Shown here: piece by piece, positions 51,299-59,927 of the stretch
Numbering within the stretch: position 1 is the first letter of the stretch
Layout of the letters: each line of letters starts with the position of its first letter
Source: Pseudomonas sp. FP2309
GTDB lineage: Bacteria; Pseudomonadota; Gammaproteobacteria; Pseudomonadales; Pseudomonadaceae
Direction of reading: 5' to 3'
Assembly (NCBI RefSeq): GCF_030687575.1
Contig: NZ_CP117439.1
Coordinates: 1,674,001 to 1,738,000 of the forward strand
DNA: 64,000 nucleotides
The notes under the pieces: generated by a model
What the model saw: the letters and a program-made list of their open reading frames with translations, nothing else
Databases searched by the model: none
What the model was told of the DNA's origin: nothing
Position numbers and translations under genes: made by a program

Positions 51299-52543
51299 AT
51301 GTTCAGACCGTTATCGATTTTCATCGGCACGCGCTATACCCGCGCCAAGCGCCGCAACCGTTTTGTTTCGTTTATCTCGATGACCTCAATGATCGGCCTC
51401 GCCCTGGGCGTGCTGGCGATGATCGTGGTGCTGTCGGTGATGAACGGCTTCCAGCGCGAGATGAGCTCGCGCATTCTCGGCATGGTGCCCCACGCGACCA
51501 TCGTCGGCGTTAAGCCGATCGATGACTGGCAGCCGGTGGCTGCCGCCGCGATGAAGAACCCGCAAGTGACCGCCGCCGTCCCGTTCACCCAAATGGACGG
51601 CATGTTCTCCTACAAGGGGGCGATGCAACCTATTGAAATCAGCGGCATCGACCCGGCCCAGGAAGGCAAGGTGTCGATCGTGGCCCAGCATATCGTGCGC
51701 GGCAAACTGGAAGACCTGAAGCCTGGCGAATTCGGCGTGGTGGTCGGTGAAATCACCGCACGGCGGTTTCGCTTGAACGTGGGCGACAAACTGACCCTGA
51801 TCGTGCCGGAAATCAGCAGTGCACCGGGTGGCATCACCCCGCGCATGCAGCGGTTGAACGTGGTCGGGATCTTCAAGGTCGGCGCCGAGCTCGATGGCTC
51901 CATGGCGTTGATCCACATGGCCGATGCCGCAGAAATTCAGCATTGGCAGCCCAACCAAGTGCAGAGTGTGCGCCTGGCGGTGAAGGATCTGTATGCGGCG
52001 CCAAGCGTCTCGGCGGCTATCGCTACTGGCCTGGGCGCGGCTTACAAGGCCGATGACTGGACCCACACCCAGGGCAGCCTGTTCAGCGCGATGAAAATGG
52101 AAAAGACCATGATCGGCCTGTTGCTGCTGATGATCGTCGCCGTGGCCGCGTTCAACATCATTGCCACGCTGATCATGGTGGTGAACGACAAGGGCGCCGA
52201 CATCGCGATCCTGCGCACCATCGGTGCCACGCCACGGCAGATCATGGCGATCTTCATGGTGCAGGGTACGGTGATCGGTATCGTCGGCACCATGATCGGT
52301 GGTGTGCTCGGGGTGATTGCGGCGCTGAACGTGAGTGAGCTGGTGGGCTGGTTCGAGCGGGTCAGCGGGCAACATATCTTCAGTTCGGATGTGTACTTCG
52401 TCAGCAACCTGCCTTCGGAGCTGCAAGGCGGCGATGTGGTGCTGATTTGCACGGCCGGGTTCGTGTTGAGCTTTCTGGCCACGCTTTACCCGGCGTATCG
52501 GGCGGCGAAGATCGAGCCGGCGCACGCGCTGAGATATTCGTAA
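51299..52543 (+). CDS. lolE: Lipoprotein-releasing ABC transporter permease LolE
   Basis: 414 aa, same topology as LolC: an N-terminal span, a periplasmic domain, and three C-terminal spans. It opens [20 protein letters not shown], nearly identical to LolC, showing an old duplication. Assigning it as E rather than C rests on order (C-D-E) and cannot be separated from LolC by motif here. It is followed by a perfect palindrome at 52557. Confidence 0.9.
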   Translation: MFRPLSIFIGTRYTRAKRRNRFVSFISMTSMIGLALGVLAMIVVLSVMNGFQREMSSRILGMVPHATIVGVKPIDDWQPVAAAAMKNPQVTAAVPFTQMDGMFSYKGAMQPIEISGIDPAQEGKVSIVAQHIVRGKLEDLKPGEFGVVVGEITARRFRLNVGDKLTLIVPEISSAPGGITPRMQRLNVVGIFKVGAELDGSMALIHMADAAEIQHWQPNQVQSVRLAVKDLYAAPSVSAAIATGLGAAYKADDWTHTQGSLFSAMKMEKTMIGLLLLMIVAVAAFNIIATLIMVVNDKGADIAILRTIGATPRQIMAIFMVQGTVIGIVGTMIGGVLGVIAALNVSELVGWFERVSGQHIFSSDVYFVSNLPSELQGGDVVLICTAGFVLSFLATLYPAYRAAKIEPAHALRYS

Positions 52544-52556
52544 GGTTTTAGATCGA

Positions 52557-52580
52557 TATCGGGGGCTTGCGCCCCCGATA
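52557..52580. repeat. Palindrome after lolE (REP core, perfect)
   Basis: TATCGGGGGC, TTGC, GCCCCCGATA: 10-bp perfect arms, a repeat of the genus that may also terminate lolE and copS. Confidence 0.7.
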
Positions 52581-52598
52581 GGGCCGGGCCAGCCTGCT

Positions 52599-53960
52599 TC
52601 ACTCTCCCTTGGGCAACTCGATCACAAACCGTGTCCATCCGGCCTCAGACTCACAAAAAATCCTCCCCCCATGCGCCCGCACAATCGATTGGGTAATTGC
52701 CAGCCCCAGTCCCGCATGCTCGCTGCTGCCTTCATGGCGTGCCGGATCAGCCCGGTAGAATCGGTCAAACAAGCGTGGTAACAACCGCGCCGGGATGCCT
52801 TCCCCGCTGTTCTCCACCGTCAGCGTTACACCCTCTGCACTCTGCGTCATGCGCACGCGTACTTCGCCGCCGGGTGGGGTGAACCGTAGCGCGTTATCCA
52901 GCAAGTTCGACAAAGCCCGCCGCAGCATGCCGCGATCTCCGGCCGTGTGGGCTATGCCCTTGCGCACCAGCGTGACCTGCGCGTCTTCTGCCACCAGGGC
53001 GAAAAACTCCAACAACGCTTCAACTTCATCGGCCAGTGCCAAGGGCTCGCGCCTCGGCATCAGCAAGCCGTGATCGGCCTTGGCCAGGTACAGCATGTCG
53101 TTGACCAGTTGTGCCATCCATTGCAGCTCCTCCAAGTTGCTGTGCAGCGCCTCGCGGTAATCCTCCAGCGCACGCGGCTGGGTGAGGATGACCTGGGTCT
53201 GGGTCAGCAGGTTCGACAGCGGCGTGCGCAGCTCATGGGCGATATCGGCGGAAAACGCCGACAGGCGCTGGAACGCGTCGTCCAGGCGGCCGAGCATGGC
53301 ATTGACGGCCTGGGCCAGTTCCGCCAGTTCCACGGGCATATGGTGTTGGGGCAGGCGCTGGGTCAGGGAGTGGGCCGACACGCCGGCCGCCACTTCGCCC
53401 ATGCGCCGTAATGGGCGCAACCCGCTGCGTGCGGCCCAGGCGCCGAGCAGCGCGGTGGCCAGGGCCGATAAGCCGACGGTCAGCCAGATCAAATGCTGCA
53501 TACGTTGCAGGAAGTGCTGATGGTGAGTGATGTCGAGCAGCAGGCTCAGTTGGGGCGAGTCGGGCTGGCCGGCCGACAACGGTGCGTTGTAGACGCGGTA
53601 ATCGATACCGGCGTTTTGCAGGTTGTGCAGGCCGGGGGCGGTGGGCAGGGTGATGGTTGGCGCATCGTCGAGCCAGCGCTCGCCGCCGGCGCTGATGCGC
53701 AGCGTGAGGTCGGGTTGGCGGTTGAGTTCGGCGCGCAGTTGTGCGGCTCGCTGGGCGAAGGACTGCGGCGAATCGACACCCTGCAAGGTGCTGCGCAGCG
53801 CGACGAGCCGGCTGTCGAGCTGCTGTTGGTCCAGCTCGATAAAGTGCGCCTCACTGGCCTGGTTGAACAGCACGCCGGCCAGCAGCGAGACCACGGCGGT
53901 GCAGGCGGCGAACAGCAGTGCCAGGCGGCTGGCCAGGGACAGGCGCTGGATCAATTGCAC
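52599..53960 (-). CDS. Heavy-metal sensor histidine kinase (CopS/CusS family)
   Basis: 453 aa from the GTG at 53960, which overlaps the copR stop by 10 nt; the longer open frame lies within copR and is not used. It is an inner-membrane sensor with two spans (residues about 12-32 and 158-178) and a ~125-residue periplasmic domain. A HAMP segment follows, then the H-box [16 protein letters not shown] with His242, N-box [15 protein letters not shown] and G-box [16 protein letters not shown]. It probably senses copper or silver; the target gene is likely the adjacent cupredoxin. Confidence 0.9.
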   Translation of the reverse strand: MQLIQRLSLASRLALLFAACTAVVSLLAGVLFNQASEAHFIELDQQQLDSRLVALRSTLQGVDSPQSFAQRAAQLRAELNRQPDLTLRISAGGERWLDDAPTITLPTAPGLHNLQNAGIDYRVYNAPLSAGQPDSPQLSLLLDITHHQHFLQRMQHLIWLTVGLSALATALLGAWAARSGLRPLRRMGEVAAGVSAHSLTQRLPQHHMPVELAELAQAVNAMLGRLDDAFQRLSAFSADIAHELRTPLSNLLTQTQVILTQPRALEDYREALHSNLEELQWMAQLVNDMLYLAKADHGLLMPRREPLALADEVEALLEFFALVAEDAQVTLVRKGIAHTAGDRGMLRRALSNLLDNALRFTPPGGEVRVRMTQSAEGVTLTVENSGEGIPARLLPRLFDRFYRADPARHEGSSEHAGLGLAITQSIVRAHGGRIFCESEAGWTRFVIELPKGE

Positions 53961-54631
53961 CGCTCCTCCAGCACATAGCCCATGCCGCGCACGGTGTGGA
54001 TCAGCTTGGTGGGGAAGTTGTCGTCGACTTTCAGGCGCAGGCGGCGGATCGCCACTTCGATGATGTTGGTGTCGCTGTCGAAGTTCATGTCCCACACCTG
54101 AGAAGCGATCAGCGTTTTGGGCAGCACCTCGCCCTGGCGACGCAGCAGCAGTTCCAGCAGGGAGAACTCCTTGGCGGTGAGGTCGATGCGCTGGCCGTCG
54201 CGTTCGACGCGGCGGCGGATCAGGTCCAGGCGCAGGTCGGCCAGTTGCAGCGCGGTTTCCTGGGGCGCGCTGCTGCCACGGCGCAACAGGCTGCGTACGC
54301 GGGCCAGTAGTTCGGAAAAGGCGAAGGGCTTGATCAGGTAGTCGTCGGCGCCCAGTTCCAGTCCATGCACGCGATCTGCTACGGCGTCCCGCGCGGTGAG
54401 AAACAGCACCGGGATATCCAGGCCGGCGCCGCGCACCGCCTGCAGGATTTGCCAGCCGTCGCGACCGGGCAGCATCACGTCGAGGATCAGCAGGTCATAA
54501 TCACCGGTCAACGCCAGGTGCTGGCCGCTGGTACCGTCGGCCACCAATTCGGTGGTAAAACCCGCCTCGGCCAGGCCCTGACGCAGGTAGTGGCCGGTTT
54601 TCGGTTGGTCTTCGACGATCAGCAGTTTCAT
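53951..54631 (-). CDS. copR: Heavy-metal response regulator (CopR/CusR family)
   Basis: 226 aa. The receiver domain begins [20 protein letters not shown] with phosphoacceptor Asp51 ([14 protein letters not shown]) and Lys in LIKPFAF. The OmpR-type winged helix has [20 protein letters not shown] and [18 protein letters not shown]. The gene overlaps its kinase gene. CopR/CusR members bind a TGACAA-N2-TTGTCA palindrome, and one near-match stands upstream of the divergent cupredoxin gene (54696). Confidence 0.92.
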   Translation of the reverse strand: MKLLIVEDQPKTGHYLRQGLAEAGFTTELVADGTSGQHLALTGDYDLLILDVMLPGRDGWQILQAVRGAGLDIPVLFLTARDAVADRVHGLELGADDYLIKPFAFSELLARVRSLLRRGSSAPQETALQLADLRLDLIRRRVERDGQRIDLTAKEFSLLELLLRRQGEVLPKTLIASQVWDMNFDSDTNIIEVAIRRLRLKVDDNFPTKLIHTVRGMGYVLEERCN

Positions 54632-54695
54632 GGGCGGCTCGGGCAGCGGGTGGCGAAGGGCTTTATACCGTGGCTGTCAGGCCAAGGGTGCAACC

Positions 54696-54709
54696 TGACA
54701 AAGTTGTAA
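54696..54709. promoter_or_regulatory. Cop/Cus-type palindrome between copR and the cupredoxin gene
   Basis: TGACAA-AG-TTGTAA, one mismatch from the CusR-family box TGACAA-N2-TTGTCA. It lies 65 bp from copR and 78 bp from the cupredoxin start, so it could control both. Confidence 0.72.
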
Positions 54710-54786
54710 TCCAGCAGTCAGCTGGCTGGCAGCGGCGCCATCTTAGAGTGCTGCCAGAGCGGGTTATACCTTTTTGGAGAATAGCA

Positions 54787-55308
54787 ATGATGTTGCGTAC
54801 ACCCTTGTTGTTGGCGGGTTGCCTGTTGGCGCTGAGTTTCAATGCATCGGCCGATACGGCCCACGCTTATGCGTTCGGCCAGCCGGCAGCGGCGGACAAG
54901 GCCACGCGTACGGTGCAAGTCACGTTGCAGGACATCGCCTTCTCGCCCAAATCCCTGAATGTGAAGGCCGGCGAAACCGTGCGCTTCGTCCTGGTCAACA
55001 AAGGCCAGTTGCTCCATGAATTCAACCTGGGCGACGCCGCGATGCACGCGGCCCACCAGAAGGAAATGCTGCAGATGCAAGCCAGTGGCATGCTCACCGC
55101 CACCGGCATGGGCAAGATGGATCACAGCGCCATGGGCCATGGTGAGATGGGCGGCATGAAGCACGATGATCCCAACAGCGTGTTGGTCGAACCCGGTAAA
55201 ACGGCTGAGCTGACATGGACGTTCACTCGGGCCACGGGGCTGGAGTTCGCCTGCAACTTGCCCGGGCATTACCAGGCGGGCATGGTCGGCAAGCTGACCG
55301 TTGAGTAA
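54787..55308 (+). CDS. Periplasmic cupredoxin-type copper protein
   Basis: 173 aa from ATG 54787, with TTGGAGAA upstream. The signal peptide is MMLRTPLLLAGCLLALSFNA, cut after SADTAHA or ASA. The cupredoxin domain has a Type-1 copper-like ligand set: His in QLLHEFNLGD, then Cys, His and Met in FACNLPGHYQAGMVG. Between them is a Met/His-rich loop (MLQMQASGMLTATGMGKMDH), typical of copper-binding proteins. It is likely induced by CopR under copper stress and may bind or shuttle copper in the periplasm. Confidence 0.88.
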   Translation: MMLRTPLLLAGCLLALSFNASADTAHAYAFGQPAAADKATRTVQVTLQDIAFSPKSLNVKAGETVRFVLVNKGQLLHEFNLGDAAMHAAHQKEMLQMQASGMLTATGMGKMDHSAMGHGEMGGMKHDDPNSVLVEPGKTAELTWTFTRATGLEFACNLPGHYQAGMVGKLTVE

Positions 55309-55374
55309 GGCGTTTCTTAAGGGCGGGGGCAAAGGCTGGTAGACTGGCGCGGTTTATTTAGCCAGGTTTCCGCC

Positions 55375-56205
55375 ATGCATCCCGCAGCCGAACATTCGCC
55401 GCTGGGCAAGTCCAGTGAATACATCTCCACCTACACCCCGTCGTTGCTGTTCCCGATTGCGCGTGCCGCCAAGTGGGCCGAGCTGGGCTTGAGCGCCGAG
55501 ACCCTGCCCTATAAGGGCGTGGACTTCTGGAACTGCTTTGAATTGTCGTGGTTGCTGCCGTCGGGCAAGCCTGTGGTGGCGATCGCCGAGTTCAGCATTC
55601 CCGCCGACTCGCCAAACATCATCGAATCCAAGTCGTTCAAGCTGTACCTCAATTCGCTGAACCAGACGGCTTTTGCCGACACGCAAAGCCTGGAAGCGAC
55701 CCTGTGCACCGACCTCAGCGCAGCCGCCGGCAAGCCGGTCAGCGTGCGTATCCGCAGCCTGGCCGAGGTCGAGGCCGAAGGTGTCATGGCGCTGCCAGGT
55801 GTGTGCATCGATGAGTTGGACATCCGCGTCAGTAATTACGAACACCCGCGTCCGGAGCTGTTGCGTTGTGACGACTCGCGCGTTGTCGAAGAGCGCGTGC
55901 ACAGCCATTTGCTCAAGTCCAACTGCCCGGTGACCAGCCAGCCCGACTGGGGCAGCGTGGTGGTGGAATACCGTGGCCACGCGCTGGATCACGCCAGCCT
56001 GCTGGAATACATCGTGAGCTTTCGCCAGCACTCGGACTTCCATGAGCAGTGCGTGGAGCGCATCTTTCTGGACTTGCAGCGCCTGCTCAAGCCGCAGAAG
56101 TTGACCGTGTATGCGCGGTATGTGCGCCGTGGCGGGTTGGATATCAACCCCTACCGCAGTACCGAGGATGTGTCGTTCCAGAACGTGCGTCTGGCGCGCC
56201 AGTAA
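55375..56205 (+). CDS. queF: 7-cyano-7-deazaguanine (preQ0) reductase
   Basis: 276 aa. It reduces preQ0 to preQ1 with NADPH in queuosine tRNA biosynthesis. The YqcD/QueF motif [19 protein letters not shown] binds NADPH, the catalytic Cys is in [16 protein letters not shown], and [13 protein letters not shown] is conserved near the C-terminus. Its length is that of the two-domain unimodular QueF. It stands alone with its own terminator. Confidence 0.95.
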   Translation: MHPAAEHSPLGKSSEYISTYTPSLLFPIARAAKWAELGLSAETLPYKGVDFWNCFELSWLLPSGKPVVAIAEFSIPADSPNIIESKSFKLYLNSLNQTAFADTQSLEATLCTDLSAAAGKPVSVRIRSLAEVEAEGVMALPGVCIDELDIRVSNYEHPRPELLRCDDSRVVEERVHSHLLKSNCPVTSQPDWGSVVVEYRGHALDHASLLEYIVSFRQHSDFHEQCVERIFLDLQRLLKPQKLTVYARYVRRGGLDINPYRSTEDVSFQNVRLARQ

Positions 56206-56210
56206 CTGCA

Positions 56211-56234
56211 AAGCCCCGCGATTGCGGGGCTCTT
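56211..56234. terminator. Terminator between queF and the DUF4404 gene
   Basis: AGCCCCGC / GCGGGGCT stem, GATT loop, then CTTTTG-like end (CTCTTG). Confidence 0.7.
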
Positions 56235-56238
56235 GCTG

Positions 56239-56505
56239 TCAGATCCCGATGTTGCCCAGGGTGATCACGATATTGCGTAACGTCCCGGCGATGCCTGGGT
56301 GTTCCAGTTCGAAGCCTTCCACCGCGCGGTTCACATCGTCCGCGATACTCGGCGGCTGGGTGGCCGGTTCCAGTTCAAGTTGCACTTCAAACTTGGCAAG
56401 CAAGGCTTCCAACGCTTCACGTTTTTCGGCCGGCAGCGGCGGATCCTGTTCCAGTTGCTCGCGCAGGATGGTGACCTGTTCTTGCAGTTTTTCGCGGGCA
56501 GGCAT
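56239..56505 (-). CDS. DUF4404 family protein
   Basis: 88 aa from ATG 56505, with AAGGAAGAA upstream; the frame is open 15 codons more. It starts MPAREKLQEQVTILREQLEQ, an amphipathic helix, and continues with a helix-rich acidic body. DUF4404 has no known function. It is adjacent to the HAD gene but transcribed separately. Confidence 0.72.
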   Translation of the reverse strand: MPAREKLQEQVTILREQLEQDPPLPAEKREALEALLAKFEVQLELEPATQPPSIADDVNRAVEGFELEHPGIAGTLRNIVITLGNIGI

Positions 56506-56615
56506 GACGTTCTTCCTTTTATCGATAGGCACTGACATAGACCGCGGCACGCCGGGAAAGGTCTACGGGCGGACCTGTAGATTAATCCACCGGGGCCGAC
56601 TGTGCATGATCTCGA

Positions 56616-57224
56616 TCAGGGCTTCTCGCCTTTGAGCCGGCGTAGGCTGATGTCCGCCAGGCAGGTGGCCAGTTCGCCGAGGTGATCGATCACCGAGTGC
56701 ACCCCCAAGCCATACAGCGCCACCGTGGCCTTGCCGCGCTTGTGTTCGCGTTCCTTGTCGCTCAGCGCCTGCCACTGCTCGGGCGCCAGGCCGCACAGTG
56801 AGCCGCAGGAGGCCAGGCCAATGGTCCATAGCCCGGCGTTCAACCCCGATTGCAGCAGGCGCGGCTCGCCGCTGACCAGCACGCAGCCTTCCAGGCGCTC
56901 GATGTTCAGTTCCATCAAGGCTTGCCAGCACGCATGGGGCGCGGGCCAGCGGATGGGGGAGGGCGAGGCGGCCTTGAGCCAGCCTGGCAGGCTGGCGGCC
57001 AGTGGCGTGGTGACAGAGGAGGGCAGTTCATCCAGCCAGGCGCAGGGCACGCCTTGCTCCTTGAGGCTACGCAGGATTTTCAGGGCGCCGGGTGTGGCCT
57101 GTGACTGTGCAGAGGAGGAGGCTGTGCGTGCCTGGGAACCAAAATCCACCAGGCAGCCACTCAGGCCGAACAACACGGCAGTCAAGGCGGGGGCGCTGGC
57201 ATTTGCAATCTCGGCGTGAGGCAT
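56616..57224 (-). CDS. Phosphonatase-like HAD protein lacking catalytic residues
   Basis: 202 aa. Most of the C-terminal half matches phosphonoacetaldehyde hydrolase (PhnX): LVSGEPRLLQSGLNAGLWTI and the SCGSLCGLAPEQWQALSDKE segment. The HAD nucleophile motif should read DxDGT but is VLFGLSGCLVDFG, with Gly20 and Ser22 in place of the two catalytic Asp. The later acidic VDDT motif is VSGEP at 117-121. It has lost catalytic Asp residues at motif I and motif IV, so it is probably a pseudo-enzyme with a binding or regulatory role. No phosphonate genes flank it. Confidence 0.82.
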   Translation of the reverse strand: MPHAEIANASAPALTAVLFGLSGCLVDFGSQARTASSSAQSQATPGALKILRSLKEQGVPCAWLDELPSSVTTPLAASLPGWLKAASPSPIRWPAPHACWQALMELNIERLEGCVLVSGEPRLLQSGLNAGLWTIGLASCGSLCGLAPEQWQALSDKEREHKRGKATVALYGLGVHSVIDHLGELATCLADISLRRLKGEKP

Positions 57225-57342
57225 GTCGACATCCTTGAAATAGCTTTGACGCTATCGGCACCGGATGACAGACGGATGACAGCCTCGTCAATTGTAGGAA
57301 TTTTGTCCATTTTGCATGGGACGTTTCCTGGCGACTGCCTAA

Positions 57343-57356
57343 ACGGACACTTCCGT
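57343..57356. promoter_or_regulatory. Small palindrome upstream of mlaA
   Basis: ACGGA-CACT-TCCGT immediately before a TATACT -10-like hexamer (57359-57364). Possible operator; no regulator known. Confidence 0.35.
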
Positions 57357-57419
57357 CATATACTGACGGCCTTATTCAGGGCATAGCGCCCATGACAGAT
57401 CATTCAAGGAGTTAAAGCT

Positions 57420-58109
57420 ATGCGCTGGAGCCACTACTTCGCTCAGCTATCGGTGTGTGCCACTGTCCTGTTGGCCCCTTTCGCCGCGCAGGCTGCGTCG
57501 GAAGATGACCCGTGGGAAAGTATCAACCGCCCTATCTTCACCTTCAACGATACCGTTGATACCTACGCCCTCAAGCCGTTGGCCCAAGGCTATCAGTGGA
57601 TCACCCCGCAATTCGTCGAAGACGGTATCCACAACTTCTTCCGCAACATCGGCGACGTCGGCAACCTGGCCAACAACGTGCTGCAGCTCAAGCCTCACAA
57701 TGCCGGTGTTGATACGGCCCGTCTGTTGGTCAATACCACGTTTGGCGTGCTGGGCTTTATCGACGTAGGCACCAAAATGGGGCTGCAACGTAGCGATGAA
57801 GACTTCGGTCAGACCCTGGGGTACTGGGGCGTGGGCAGCGGCCCGTATGTGATGATTCCGTTGCTGGGCCCAAGCACGCTGCGCGATGCGCCGTCCAAGT
57901 ACGTAGACAGCTATACCCAGCCTTACCGGTATATGGATGATGTCTCGCTGCGCAACAGCGTGATGGGGCTGGGCATCGTCGACACCCGTGCCAGCCTGCT
58001 CGACAGCGAGAAACTGATCACGGGCGACAAATACACTTTCATTCGTAACGCCTACCTGCAGAACCGCGAGTTCAAGGTCAAGGACGGCAAGGTAGTTGAC
58101 GATTTTTAA
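57420..58109 (+). CDS. mlaA: MlaA/VacJ family outer-membrane lipid-asymmetry protein
   Basis: 229 aa. The first ~25 residues (MRWSHYFAQLSVCATVLLAP, then FAAQAAS) form a type I signal peptide. The body has the MlaA fingerprints: DPWESINRPIFTFNDTVDTY, FFRNIGDVGNLANNVLQ, FGQTLGYWGVGSGPYVMIPL and PSTLRDAPSKYVDSY. MlaA removes misplaced phospholipids from the outer leaflet of the outer membrane. The usual lipoprotein Cys (lipobox) is absent; Cys13 is not in an acceptable context, so this form may be unlipidated. Confidence 0.92.
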   Translation: MRWSHYFAQLSVCATVLLAPFAAQAASEDDPWESINRPIFTFNDTVDTYALKPLAQGYQWITPQFVEDGIHNFFRNIGDVGNLANNVLQLKPHNAGVDTARLLVNTTFGVLGFIDVGTKMGLQRSDEDFGQTLGYWGVGSGPYVMIPLLGPSTLRDAPSKYVDSYTQPYRYMDDVSLRNSVMGLGIVDTRASLLDSEKLITGDKYTFIRNAYLQNREFKVKDGKVVDDF

Positions 58110-58128
58110 GCTGTGACGTTTTGAAATG

Positions 58129-58161
58129 AAAAAAAGGCGACCCCTGGCGGTCGCCTTTTTT
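58129..58161. terminator. Bidirectional terminator after mlaA
   Basis: A-run, GGCGAC / GTCGCC stem with an 8-nt loop, then TTTTTT. Serves mlaA and the convergent PilZ gene. Confidence 0.88.
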
Positions 58162-58171
58162 GTGCGCGAAT

Positions 58172-58468
58172 TCAGCGCATTTTCAGGATCTTGAGGCCCA
58201 GCTGCTGCTCCTCACCGACTGTTTTGGCCCACACCACTTCGGTGTCCGCCTCCAGGCCCTTGAGTGCGGCGTGCTCTGAATCGATGCGCACCGTTAACAG
58301 GTCGCCCACGTTGAATTGGCGGGGCGCCTGCACCTGCATGCCGGAGCTGGAGAGGTCTATGCAAACCCCCTCGATCTCTTGTCCTGCGTGGATCAGAGAC
58401 ACATCGGCATCCAGTCGCATGCGGATGAAATCGCGTTTCTCAGCGTAGTCGCGCTCGTGTTCGCTCAT
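58172..58468 (-). CDS. PilZ domain protein (c-di-GMP effector)
   Basis: 98 aa from ATG 58468, with GGATGGAAC ribosome region upstream; an ATG 3 codons earlier overlaps that site. It is a single PilZ domain: RxxxR in KRDFIRMRLD and a full DxSxxG in CIDLSSSGMQVQ, so c-di-GMP binding is expected. It corresponds in position to the small PilZ gene next to vacJ and the rssBC pair in the genus. No output domain is present. Confidence 0.88.
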   Translation of the reverse strand: MSEHERDYAEKRDFIRMRLDADVSLIHAGQEIEGVCIDLSSSGMQVQAPRQFNVGDLLTVRIDSEHAALKGLEADTEVVWAKTVGEEQQLGLKILKMR

Positions 58469-58745
58469 CGGTTCCATCCTTACTTTGTGTTGTGGTTGTG
58501 GCTGTTCTTATAACTCCCGGTGATTTGCGGTGTAAAGACGCTCGGCGACCATCGGCATGAGCTTGAAACGCCTGGCGGATGGGAGTACCGTCTGCGCCTT
58601 AGAAGGGCACCTCTGCTTTACAGTTGTGCGTGGGCAAAACGCCTATGCTTTGTAGGACAGAGAGGCTAGAAAGCGAATCCAGTAGTGTGAGTCCGGCCAT
58701 TGCCGAGCCGCCTACGCCAACCTAATTCTGGCGCCGTTTGCCCAC

Positions 58746-59927
58746 ATGCAAAAAACCAGTGCCACGCTGCTGATAATCGATGACGACGAAGTAGTGCGCG
58801 CGAGTCTCGCGGCCTATTTGGAAGACAGTGGCTTCAGCGTCCTGCAGGCCAGCAATGGTCAACAGGGTCTCCAGGTATTCGAGCGCGACCAGCCCGACCT
58901 CGTGATCTGCGATCTGCGCATGCCCCAGATGGGCGGCCTTGAACTGATTCGCCAGGTGACCGAGCTTGCGCCGCAGACGCCGGTGATCGTCGTGTCCGGT
59001 GCCGGGGTCATGAACGACGCCGTCGAGGCGTTGCGCCTGGGCGCCGCCGACTACCTGATCAAACCCCTGGAAGACCTGGCGGTGCTGGAGCACTCGGTGC
59101 GTCGTGCTCTGGACCGTTCGCGCTTGCTGTTCGAGAACCAGCGTTACCGCGAAAAGCTTGAGACCGCCAACCGTGAACTCGAAGCCAGCCTGAACCTGCT
59201 CCAGGAAGACCAGAACGCCGGTCGCCAGGTGCAGATGAACATGCTGCCGGTCAGCCCCTGGACCATCGACGAATTCCAGTTCGCACACCAAATCATTCCG
59301 TCGTTGTACCTGTCCGGGGACTTCGTCGACTATTTTCGCGTGGATGAGCGGCGTGTCGCGTTCTACCTGGCCGATGTGTCCGGCCACGGTGCATCCTCTG
59401 CTTTTGTGACCGTGTTGTTGAAATTCATGACCACGCGGCTGTTGTTCGAATCCAAACGCAATGGCACCTTGCCGGAGTTCACGCCCTCCCAAGTGCTGGG
59501 CCACATCAACCGGGGCCTGATCAGCTGCAAGCTGGGCAAGCACGTGACGATGGTCGGCGGCGTGATTGATGAAGAAACCGGTCTTTTGACCTACAGCATT
59601 GGCGGCCACCTGCCGATGCCTGTTTTATACACTCCCGACAGTGTGCGTTACCTGGAAGGACGTGGTCTGCCCGTAGGCTTGTTCAATGAAGCGACCTACG
59701 AAGACCACATCCTGGAATTGCCGCCGACCTTCAGCCTGACGCTGATGTCCGATGGCATCCTGGACCTTTTGCCAGAGCCTACACTCAAAGAGAAAGAAGC
59801 GGCCTTGCCCCAACGGGTCAAGTCGGCGGGCGGCAGCCTGGATGGCCTGCGGCAGGTTTTTGGATTGGCCACGCTAGGGGAGATGCCGGATGATATCGCC
59901 CTATTGGTGTTGAGCAGGAATCTTTGA
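58746..59927 (+). CDS. rssB: Response regulator with PP2C-type phosphatase output (RssB-like)
   Basis: 393 aa. The receiver domain (residues 1-120) has Asp56 in LVICDLRMPQMGG, and a coiled-coil linker follows (residues about 125-165). The C-terminal PP2C (SpoIIE-type) domain has SGDFVDYFRVDERR, LADVSGHGASSAF and a final MPDDIALLVL, giving all metal-binding Asp positions. Such proteins dephosphorylate an anti-sigma antagonist and so control a sigma factor, in this genus RpoS turnover. The stop overlaps the rssC start by one base. Confidence 0.88.
   Translation: MQKTSATLLIIDDDEVVRASLAAYLEDSGFSVLQASNGQQGLQVFERDQPDLVICDLRMPQMGGLELIRQVTELAPQTPVIVVSGAGVMNDAVEALRLGAADYLIKPLEDLAVLEHSVRRALDRSRLLFENQRYREKLETANRELEASLNLLQEDQNAGRQVQMNMLPVSPWTIDEFQFAHQIIPSLYLSGDFVDYFRVDERRVAFYLADVSGHGASSAFVTVLLKFMTTRLLFESKRNGTLPEFTPSQVLGHINRGLISCKLGKHVTMVGGVIDEETGLLTYSIGGHLPMPVLYTPDSVRYLEGRGLPVGLFNEATYEDHILELPPTFSLTLMSDGILDLLPEPTLKEKEAALPQRVKSAGGSLDGLRQVFGLATLGEMPDDIALLVLSRNL

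Noticed and set aside
52599..54095. 498-codon version of the copS frame
   Set aside because: The first 45 codons are an alternate frame of copR; the GTG at 53960 follows the normal copR-copS overlap.
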